Assembly: GCA_021832345.1 (NCBI GenBank)
Contig: JAKBKY010000004.1
Location: 1-64,000 of the forward strand
DNA from: a bacterium
GTDB lineage: Bacteria; Vulcanimicrobiota; Vulcanimicrobiia; Vulcanimicrobiales; Vulcanimicrobiaceae
Reading direction: 5' to 3'
Length of the DNA stretch: 64,000 nucleotides
A model generated the notes under the pieces. It did no database searches. It saw nothing but the letters and a program-made list of their open reading frames with translations, and had not been told where the DNA came from. Below are positions 17,797 through 24,314 of the stretch, one piece after another (the first letter of the stretch is position 1; every line of letters begins with the position of its first letter). A program made the translations under genes and the position numbers.

Positions 17797-18107
17797 CGGC
17801 CGCTGGATGCCGGCGCTGCACGACCGGATGCAGTTATCGCAGCGATGTCGTTACGCTATTCAAGACGAACGAAGAACGCCTCCAAGATAGAAAGAGCATC
17901 TTCGCAACGCTCGTAGCCGAAGGTATGGCTTGTGGAAACTGCTGCTCTCCTACACACATCGGATCCTTGCTCTACCACTTGCGCCAGGATGGCGTGGTCG
18001 AGCGCGTAAGAACGGGCAAGTTTCGGTACCGGAAATCTGACGACGCAGCAAAAGACTTTGTCCATGCAGGGCGCACGTGTAAGACGGGTACGAAGGAAAC
18101 CGAGTGA
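17793..18107 (+). CDS. Small Cys-rich, winged-helix-like protein of the HerA-NurA cassette
   Basis: It encodes 104 residues starting at the ATG that overlaps the nurA stop and ending in a TGA that overlaps the next GTG. Seven cysteines are present; Cys6, Cys9 and Cys13 sit in CRRCTTGC and Cys47, Cys50 and Cys51 in CGNCC, so a bound metal is plausible. Residues about 33-82 read as helix, helix, then a beta-wing ending HIGSLLYHLRQDGVVERVRTG, which looks like a small winged helix-turn-helix. It could regulate the operon or act as a DNA- or protein-binding adaptor. I do not recognise a named family, and the open frame extending to 17574 is a shadow of nurA. Confidence 0.62.
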   Translation: MTAAGCRRCTTGCSYRSDVVTLFKTNEERLQDRKSIFATLVAEGMACGNCCSPTHIGSLLYHLRQDGVVERVRTGKFRYRKSDDAAKDFVHAGRTCKTGTKETE

Positions 18108-19249
18108 GCCCCGATTCCGATCCGCAAGGTGAACCTTTGGAGAGTTTCGCCCGAGGTTTCCTAGAGAAACAGCACACCGAGCACGGCCTTGAACCGATCC
18201 GCTATCCGGACGAATCTGGCCGATTTCCAAAGCCACTTCTTCAGCGATTTGTCGGCAGGCCGCTTGCAATCGTCGCTGACACAAACGTTCTCCTTGGCGA
18301 TTGCGTCACCGGCTATAAGAAGGTCGGCCATACCGTCCTTGTGACCGGTGCAAACAGCGGCACATTCCACGTGTTCTGTCCAGAGCACGTCTTCAATGAA
18401 GTGCCTGAAAAATGCGAAGAGTTCTGCGCCAAGACAAAAGCGGACCCCAAGCGTCTTCTTGATTGCTGGTGTAGCAAAGTCGTTCCAAAGTTGAGAATCG
18501 TTCCTACCGAAGCGGTCCAGAACGAGATGCTGGTGAACGAAGAGCGAGATCGGGTTGAGTTCTTCAGAACCATAGATCCGGACGACATACCTGCGGTTCA
18601 ACTATCTCTAACCATTGGTGCCGTATTCCTCAGCAAGGACCCTCCGGCATGGAAGGCCGTTTACGGCAAGGAGGCCGAGAACGAAATTCTCAATAAATGG
18701 GTAAACGTTCTCATCGAAGGCAGCAATGCTGGAGAGATGGGCACCGTCGCATTCATGACGAGTACGCTGCCTGCTGCGGCGGTAGTCGGAACCGTTCAGT
18801 TCTTCTCGTGGGCGGTCAAGAAATCACTGCTAATCACCGGACTTGGTCTCCTAGCAGCGGCGTTCGGCGCTTCTAGACTCCCCGCAGAGTTTTACGGAAA
18901 GGCCTGGAACGTAACGAAGAGTGCGTTCGCGTTCGCGGGAAACGAAATATACGCGCCATATGGGCGTTACCTTGAGAACTTCCGCAAATTCGAGCCCCCG
19001 CAGCCGACGTGGGAGGAAGTGGGGGCATTGCAAAACCGCGATGCGGCTCTCACGAGAGCCTGCCTTTATCGGCTTGCTCGCGCCTACGAACCGCTTTCAG
19101 CCCGAGAACTCGCCGACGAACTTCCTTATCTAGGGATAGGTCAGGGCGAACAGCGAGTGCGGCAGATATTAAGCGGGAATTCGGCATTCTTCAAAACGGA
19201 TCGAGGCAAGTGGCAAGTAGGCTGGCCAAGCACCCACTGGAAGAAGTGA
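18104..19249 (+). CDS. PIN-domain nuclease with central membrane helices and C-terminal winged helix
   Basis: The N-terminal half is a PIN domain: IVADTNVLLGD carries the first catalytic Asp59 and the conserved Asn61, FNEVPE supplies Glu99, IDPDDIPAVQLS supplies Asp158-161 and FLSKDPP gives the late Asp179. PIN enzymes are metal-dependent RNases or DNases common in toxins. Residues about 213-257 contain two hydrophobic stretches (one reads LLITGLGLLAAAFG) that look like a membrane hairpin. The last 75 residues resemble a winged helix (LSARELADELPYLGIG, RVRQIL). The GTG start overlaps the previous stop (GTGA), placing it as the last gene of the operon. At 381 residues it is much longer than VapC toxins and no antitoxin-like neighbour of the usual kind is present. 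Membrane placement of a nuclease suggests a signal- or damage-triggered effector; this is inference. Confidence 0.75.
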   Translation: MSPDSDPQGEPLESFARGFLEKQHTEHGLEPIRYPDESGRFPKPLLQRFVGRPLAIVADTNVLLGDCVTGYKKVGHTVLVTGANSGTFHVFCPEHVFNEVPEKCEEFCAKTKADPKRLLDCWCSKVVPKLRIVPTEAVQNEMLVNEERDRVEFFRTIDPDDIPAVQLSLTIGAVFLSKDPPAWKAVYGKEAENEILNKWVNVLIEGSNAGEMGTVAFMTSTLPAAAVVGTVQFFSWAVKKSLLITGLGLLAAAFGASRLPAEFYGKAWNVTKSAFAFAGNEIYAPYGRYLENFRKFEPPQPTWEEVGALQNRDAALTRACLYRLARAYEPLSARELADELPYLGIGQGEQRVRQILSGNSAFFKTDRGKWQVGWPSTHWKK

Positions 19250-19279
19250 GTCCTCTTCGGGAATCCAAGCAGGTAATGA

Positions 19280-19570
19280 GACTTCCAAGGACGATCTGAT
19301 CCATCGCTTGGCACGCCGAAAGAAGCGCCCGACCACGGCCACAAGAAATCCACACGCTACGCTCTGCAACAGCGTGCCAAAAAACTGCGCCCGCAGGTCC
19401 TCAATATCCGTACCAAGATTCCATGGCCTTTCGGAGGCAACACGTACGTCTATGCCGCCATCGCAGCGAATGGCGGCATCCTTCGAGAGACCGACATCAT
19501 CGCCTCACTTGGCGAGGCCGCAAGGAACTCCCTATACCCTAATCCACCATTAAAATCTGAACAACCATGA
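19280..19570 (+). pseudogene. Coding-like open frame without a start codon, downstream of the PIN gene
   Basis: A 96-codon frame runs from the stop at 19277-19279 to a TGA at 19568-19570. It contains no ATG, GTG or TTG in frame, yet the second half reads like real protein (KKLRPQVLNIRTKIPWPF, NTYVYAAIAANGGILRET, then DIIASLGEAARNSLY) and has coding-like third positions. It may be the 3' remnant of another cassette gene, or a gene starting at an unusual codon. I do not recognise the family. Confidence 0.4.
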
Positions 19571-19605
19571 AAAAGCCGAAACCCTGATGAACTCAGGCGT
19601 TCGGC
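19570..19605 (-). terminator. Rho-independent terminator of queA
   Basis: Read on the minus strand, GCCGAA and TTCGGC arms (19575-19580 with 19600-19605) enclose a second stem (CCTGA with TCAGG) and a five-base loop, followed directly by TTTTT. It lies 36 bases after the queA stop and marks the end of the long carB-to-queA transcription unit. It also closes the right side of the island. Confidence 0.8.
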
Positions 19606-19640
19606 GCTGTCGGCGGTGATCTACCAGGGGTAACTTCCGT

Positions 19641-20705
19641 CTAGGGCGCGGCGCGAGGCTCGATCAGCATTGCGTCACCAAACGAAAAGAAGCGGTACCG
19701 CCGGCGAACGGCCTCTTCGTATGCCTGCAGCACCCGCCGGCGTCCACCGAAGGCACTGACCAGAACCAACAACGACGACGCCGGGAGGTGAAAGTTCGTG
19801 ATGAGCGCGTCGACGACGCGAAAGCGAAAACCTGGACGAATGAACAGCTCCGTACGCCCTTGGCCTGCCATGAGCCGCCCATGATCGCTCATGGCGCCTT
19901 CAAGCGTACGCACGACGGTCGTGCCCACCGCTACGATCCGGCGGCCTTCTCGCTTGGCAGCCAAGATCGTATCGATGCAGTCCTGTGAGATATCGTAGGT
20001 CTCGCCGTGCATCCGATGATCGTCCAGCGTCTCTCCTTGTATAGGACGAAACGTTCCAAGCCCGATGTCCAGGCAGAGGCGCGTGAACTGCACGCCCCGT
20101 TGCCGCAAGCGATCGAGTAACTCCGGCGTAAAATGCAGCGACGCCGTCGGTGCTGCAACGCTTCCCGCAGTCTCGGCAAAGACGCTCTGGTAACGCGCTT
20201 GTGCCTCGTCACTGTCGTGATGAATGTAGGGAGGCAACGGTAATCGACCGCAGGCCAGCAGATCATCAAACGAACCGCGTAGAGAGAAGGCCAGCTCCCG
20301 TATACCATCTTCTCCTACCGCGGTGACCTCGGCTTGACTCGAATCGGCAAACGCGATGCGCTCTGCGACCTTCAAGCGGCGCGCCGGGCGAAGGAGCGCG
20401 CGCCAGTGCGTCGCCTGCGGGTCGTAGCGAAAACTCGTCGTCGGATGCAACAGCAGAACCTCGACGCTCCCGCCGCTAGGAATGCGCCGGCCGCGCAGTC
20501 GTGCAGCAATGACGGCGGTCCGGTTGAGCACGAAGAGATCCCCGGGCGCGACCAACTCGGGCAGATCCGAAAAGACGCGATGCTCCGGGAGTTCGCCGCG
20601 CAACACGAGCAGACGCGAAGCATCCCGCTGGGGTGCGGGGTGCTGTGCGATCAGTTCGGAGGGAAGTTCGAAATGGTAGGCGGCGGTTAGCCGTTCGTCG
20701 TCAAT
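19641..20705 (-). CDS. queA: S-adenosylmethionine:tRNA ribosyltransferase-isomerase
   Basis: QueA transfers and isomerises the ribosyl part of SAM onto preQ1 in tRNA to give epoxyqueuosine. Family segments are present: FELPSELIAQHP near the N-terminus, RDASRLLVL, LNRTAVIAARLRGR, SVAAPTASLHF, LDIGLGTFRPI and RIVAVGTTVVRTLE. The start is unusual. The family N-terminus should fall within a few codons of 20700, but the frame has no ATG, GTG or TTG there; the nearest ATG is at 20814-20816, 38 codons too early and inside the PilZ gene. I place the start provisionally at an ATT (20703-20705). Coupling to the PilZ stop at 20687 may help initiation. The gene ends before a clear terminator. Confidence 0.88.
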   Translation of the reverse strand: MDDERLTAAYHFELPSELIAQHPAPQRDASRLLVLRGELPEHRVFSDLPELVAPGDLFVLNRTAVIAARLRGRRIPSGGSVEVLLLHPTTSFRYDPQATHWRALLRPARRLKVAERIAFADSSQAEVTAVGEDGIRELAFSLRGSFDDLLACGRLPLPPYIHHDSDEAQARYQSVFAETAGSVAAPTASLHFTPELLDRLRQRGVQFTRLCLDIGLGTFRPIQGETLDDHRMHGETYDISQDCIDTILAAKREGRRIVAVGTTVVRTLEGAMSDHGRLMAGQGRTELFIRPGFRFRVVDALITNFHLPASSLLVLVSAFGGRRRVLQAYEEAVRRRYRFFSFGDAMLIEPRAAP

Positions 20706-21076
20706 CGCCGGCGTTCGATCTCGATGAAAGTCTCGATCCGTTTGCGCTGCTCCGAAGTTAAGTCGAGGAACTGGACGCCGATTTGGAAGGTATCGCCCGA
20801 GAAGCTCCTGATCCAACGGATCTGCCCGCGCAGCGTCAGCATCGGATTGCGCTTCATCGTGAACGTGTACTTCGTCCCCACGGGAAGATACTGATCGACC
20901 ATCGCTCGCATACCGGTCGGCGAGATATCGGCGATTGCACCTCGAAAGAGCATCGCGGAGAGGGCGTCTTCGACGATGATATCGATGTACTTATGCAAGC
21001 GCACGCTGTAACGCTTGTCAACGACGGCGTTGACTTCGTCGTCGCTAGGTGTGTCTGAGGCCTGCCGGTCGCTCAT
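20687..21076 (-). CDS. PilZ-domain protein, probable cyclic-di-GMP receptor
   Basis: It encodes 129 residues from the ATG that overlaps the upstream stop (ATGA). The c-di-GMP-binding signature is complete: RYSVR near residues 22-26 gives the RxxxR motif and ADISPTGMR gives the D/NxSxxG motif. FQIGVQFLDLT near the end is also typical of the PilZ barrel. A longer frame reading upstream only covers the previous gene in another frame and is not used. A type IV pilus cluster lies in the same window, so the protein may link c-di-GMP to pilus or surface functions; no direct evidence of this is visible. Confidence 0.85.
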   Translation of the reverse strand: MSDRQASDTPSDDEVNAVVDKRYSVRLHKYIDIIVEDALSAMLFRGAIADISPTGMRAMVDQYLPVGTKYTFTMKRNPMLTLRGQIRWIRSFSGDTFQIGVQFLDLTSEQRKRIETFIEIERRRLTTNG

Positions 21077-22068
21077 ACGGAAATCTGCGTACCTGGGAAG
21101 TAGAATGCGAGGATACCCGAAGCCGATGCATCGCGCAGTGCCAAGCCGTAGGCTCCCCACTGGCATAACCCAACTCCATGTCCGAGGCCTCCACCTTCGA
21201 TGTTGACCATTCCCGGCGCCTGCGTCGTGTTCAACACCAGCAGCGACTTCATCCGGTCGTAGCCGAGGCGGGCACGAAACGAGTCGCCGCTCACAAATGC
21301 CTGGCTCTGGGTACCGACGAGCGCCAAGCGTACTGCACGGCCGCTGGGATCTCGCTCGGCGACAAGGACCTCCTGCAGCGGACCAAGGCCGGTCATCCGG
21401 GTGGGAAACGCCTGCGCGATCACCCTGGTCGGCAACGCCACCTGCCAGCGGTAGTCGGGCGACGCCGTGCAGTACGGGCAGACGACTCCACCCAGATACG
21501 GCAACGGTGGCCCGCCCCACGCCGCACTTGCCGACTCCGTGTGGCCACCGCAACACGACGAATAAGCGACCTGTGCGAAGTCACCTCCAAAACGGAGCAC
21601 CAGACCGGCAGTAGCTTGCACTGCAGCGGTCGCCGTCGGCGCCTCGGCGTCGACCCCGCCGTAGACCTGATCGATCTGGGTCGGCGCCAGGTCATAGGCC
21701 CGCTGAGGATTACTGCGCTGCAGCACGTAGGTCCGCGCACAGATCGCTTGCGCCTGGAGCGCTGCGGCAGGCCAATCGGCGGGCATCTCTTGAGCGATGA
21801 CGCCGTAGAGATACTCCTCCAGATCGACGAGGCTCACCACGCGACCATCCGGCAAGCGCTCGAACCGCCCGCGATAGGGACGGCCATCGTAGAGAAAGCC
21901 GCCATCGGGAGACAGCGTTGCGACGCCCCGTCCGAGCAGCACGCGCAGCCGCTGGCGGCGCGACTCCACCGCAGGGTCCGCGTCGATCGGCTGTGCGCCC
22001 TGGGCCGGGAGCCCCAGGAGGCTCACGGCAGCACCGAGCGCGAGAAACGCCCTGCGAGAGAGACTCAT
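21073..22068 (-). CDS. SpoIID/LytB-domain secreted protein
   Basis: SpoIID-family proteins act on peptidoglycan; SpoIID itself is a lytic transglycosylase acting on denuded glycan. The chosen start (22068, overlapping the ruvB stop as ATGA) gives 331 residues beginning MSLSRRAFLALGAAVSLLG, a signal peptide with a twin-arginine look. Family blocks follow: LEEYLYGVIAQEMPADWP contains the catalytic Glu region, AALQAQAICARTYVL comes next, then VYGG, and the C-terminal GGGLGHGVGLCQWGAYGLA is the hallmark. In non-sporulating bacteria such proteins are thought to act in cell division or envelope remodelling. The cysteine pair in SSCCGGHTES and the CPYC motif may form disulfides or bind metal. Confidence 0.86.
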   Translation of the reverse strand: MSLSRRAFLALGAAVSLLGLPAQGAQPIDADPAVESRRQRLRVLLGRGVATLSPDGGFLYDGRPYRGRFERLPDGRVVSLVDLEEYLYGVIAQEMPADWPAAALQAQAICARTYVLQRSNPQRAYDLAPTQIDQVYGGVDAEAPTATAAVQATAGLVLRFGGDFAQVAYSSCCGGHTESASAAWGGPPLPYLGGVVCPYCTASPDYRWQVALPTRVIAQAFPTRMTGLGPLQEVLVAERDPSGRAVRLALVGTQSQAFVSGDSFRARLGYDRMKSLLVLNTTQAPGMVNIEGGGLGHGVGLCQWGAYGLALRDASASGILAFYFPGTQISV

Positions 22069-23168
22069 AGCAATCGCGGTGCCTGCGGGGGTCCGCCCGG
22101 CAAACCGAGGTGACGCCACGCCTCGGGAGTGGCACGCCGCCCGGACGCCATCCGAACGACGAAGCCGAGTTTCAGCAGATAGGGCTCGACCACATCCTCT
22201 AACGTCTCGGCATCCTCGTTCAACGACGCAGCGATCGCGGCGATCCCCGCCGGTCCCCCCGCGTACTGCTCGATCAAGGTGCGCAAGTAGGCGCGATCGA
22301 GGCGATCGAGCCCGAGCGCATCCACTCCTTCCCGCGCCAGCGCCTCAAGCGCGACCTCTGAGGTGATGTGGCCGGCGGCTCGCACCTCTGCATAATCACG
22401 CACCCGACGCAGCAAGCGATTGGCGATGCGGGGCGTGCCTCGGCTGCGTAAGGCGATGGCGCGCGCACCCTGCACGTCGATCGGCACCTCAAGTACCTGG
22501 GCGGAGCGGCGCACGATCGCCTCAAGATCGTCATTCCCGTAGTAATCGAGGTGGTGCGATATGCCAAAGCGATTGCGTAGCGGTGCGGAGAGCATCCCCG
22601 CTCGCGTCGTTGCGCCGATCAAGGTAAAGCGCCGCAAGGGCAGTTTGATGCTCTTGGCATAGGCACCGCGATCGACGATGAAATCGATCTGAAAATCCTC
22701 CATCGCCGGGTAGAGAAACTCTTCGACGACCACTCCCAAGCGATGGACCTCATCGATGAAGAGCACATCGCCGTTCTCAAGCGAGGTTAACAGGCCGACG
22801 AGGTCCTTCGGCTTCTCCAGCGTTGGCCCACTGGTCGGACGAAAGCCTCGCCCCAGCTCGCCTGCAACCAACGCGGCGAGCGTCGTCTTCCCAAGGCCGG
22901 GCGGACCATAGAACAAGACGTGTTCAAGCGGCTCGCCACGGCGCTGGGCGGCCAAGATGGCGATGCGCAGGTTTTCGACGACGTCTCGCTGCCCCACGTA
23001 CTCATCGAGTGAGGTCGGGCGCAAGCTTGCCCCAAAGACCTCGTCTTCGAGGGTATCTTCGGGCGCCACAAGACGACCCTCGCCGAAGGCGCTCGTGGCT
23101 ATCTCGGCGTCGGCCGGGCCGAGGAGACGGCGACGCGCGTGCGTTCCTTCTTCCACGTTAGGCTCCAT
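22065..23168 (-). CDS. ruvB: Holliday junction branch migration ATPase RuvB
   Basis: RuvB is the AAA+ hexameric motor that drives branch migration with RuvA. The selected ATG (23168) overlaps the ruvA stop by 11 bases and gives 367 residues. Visible motifs are the entry segment LRPTSLDEYVGQ, Walker A GPPGLGKTTLA, Walker B VLFIDEVHRL, sensor 1 LIGATTRAGML and the arginine-finger region LRNRFGI. The C-terminal winged helix ends near GRRATPEAWRHLG. An N-terminal extension of about 45 residues precedes the core. All three ruv genes are contiguous. Confidence 0.96.
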   Translation of the reverse strand: MEPNVEEGTHARRRLLGPADAEIATSAFGEGRLVAPEDTLEDEVFGASLRPTSLDEYVGQRDVVENLRIAILAAQRRGEPLEHVLFYGPPGLGKTTLAALVAGELGRGFRPTSGPTLEKPKDLVGLLTSLENGDVLFIDEVHRLGVVVEEFLYPAMEDFQIDFIVDRGAYAKSIKLPLRRFTLIGATTRAGMLSAPLRNRFGISHHLDYYGNDDLEAIVRRSAQVLEVPIDVQGARAIALRSRGTPRIANRLLRRVRDYAEVRAAGHITSEVALEALAREGVDALGLDRLDRAYLRTLIEQYAGGPAGIAAIAASLNEDAETLEDVVEPYLLKLGFVVRMASGRRATPEAWRHLGLPGGPPQAPRLL

Positions 23169-23802
23169 TCGCGGTTGCGCCGCCGGCTCCGGCGCTCTTA
23201 CGCCGATAGATTTCCGCCAGGAGCTCCTCGGCGTCAACCACCGCCACGACCTCGAGTGTCTCGCGAATCATCGCCTCCGCCTCGCCCCGTTTGTACTCGA
23301 GTTGCAGTAAGACCGCCAGAGCCTCGTCGGCAAAGTCCGGCATCCGCGCCGACACGCCGGCCGCTTCGGCTTCACGTATCAACAGAAAACGCGCGACCTT
23401 GCCTTGCAGCTTCGCGACGATGTCGCGAGCCTTCTGCTGGCCGATCCCCGGCAGCGTCTTGAGAAAACTCATATCCGCGCGATCGATCGCCTGGGCGATC
23501 TGTGCCATCGGCGCGGAGAAGGCACGCGCCGCCGAACGCGGACCGATGCTCGCTACACGCAGCAACGCCTCGAAAAACTCTCGTTCGACGGCGTTGGTAA
23601 AGCCGTAGTATGTAAAACGCCCGGTCTGTCCGTCAAGGTTTACAACGGCATAGATCTCCAGCGTCACGCGCTCTCCCACTGCATGCACAATCTTCTGTGC
23701 GACGCATGGCGGCAGCAAGATCTCATATCCCAGTCCGCCCACATCCAACAGCACGGCTTCGGAGGTTCGCTCCACGAGCGTCCCGACGATTCGAGAGAAC
23801 AT
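23158..23802 (-). CDS. ruvA: Holliday junction DNA helicase subunit RuvA
   Basis: RuvA forms the tetramer that holds the four-way junction and loads RuvB. It has 214 residues. The OB-fold domain begins MFSRIVGTLVERT, with VLLDVGGLGYEI and FTYYGFTNAVEREFF. The helix-hairpin-helix region follows (LKTLPGIGQQKARDIV), and the C-terminal domain III that contacts RuvB lies after a flexible linker. The start codon shares bases with the ruvC stop (TGATG). Confidence 0.94.
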   Translation of the reverse strand: MFSRIVGTLVERTSEAVLLDVGGLGYEILLPPCVAQKIVHAVGERVTLEIYAVVNLDGQTGRFTYYGFTNAVEREFFEALLRVASIGPRSAARAFSAPMAQIAQAIDRADMSFLKTLPGIGQQKARDIVAKLQGKVARFLLIREAEAAGVSARMPDFADEALAVLLQLEYKRGEAEAMIRETLEVVAVVDAEELLAEIYRRKSAGAGGATANGA

Positions 23803-24299
23803 CAGGCGATCGCGTGCTCCGTAAGATTGGCATAGGCCAGCGCCAGGCCCAACGCATCCGAGACATCGTAGGGATGCACGGGGGCGCGTAAACCCAGCAA
23901 TCGCCCTACCATCCGGGCCACCTGGTCTTTGCTCGCAGCGCCCGAGCCGACGAGAGCGCGCTTCACCCGCGAGTGCGCAAGCGTCTCAACCGGCAGACCG
24001 GCCTGGGCGCATGCAAGACAAAGGACACCGCGTGCATGCGCCATGAGAATCGCCGTCGACGGATTGCGGTAGGTCGTGTAGAGCTCTTCGATGACGACGA
24101 CGTCGGGCATCGTCGCGGCGATGACCACCCTCAGCGCATCGTGCAGTTCGCACAATCGCCGTTCCAGCGGCAACGCCGCTGCCGGCGTCAAGACCCCTGC
24201 TTCGATCAAACGCAAACGTCCCGCACGAAGTTCGATCGCTCCGTAGCCCGTGACGCGTAGCGCGGGATCCAACCCGAGGATGCGCAGAGTGCTGCCCAT
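23802..24299 (-). CDS. ruvC: Crossover junction endodeoxyribonuclease RuvC
   Basis: RuvC resolves Holliday junctions by symmetric nicking. It has 165 residues. The acidic catalytic set is visible: Asp in ILGLDPALRVTGYG, Glu in VVIEELYTTYRN, and the late pair in YDVSDALGLALAY. ARGVLCLACAQAG and VKRALVGSGAASKDQV are also family blocks. The gene begins 15 bases after the kinase stop and is coupled to ruvA. Confidence 0.93.
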   Translation of the reverse strand: MGSTLRILGLDPALRVTGYGAIELRAGRLRLIEAGVLTPAAALPLERRLCELHDALRVVIAATMPDVVVIEELYTTYRNPSTAILMAHARGVLCLACAQAGLPVETLAHSRVKRALVGSGAASKDQVARMVGRLLGLRAPVHPYDVSDALGLALAYANLTEHAIA

Positions 24300-24314
24300 A
24301 GCGCGCGTGGGCCG

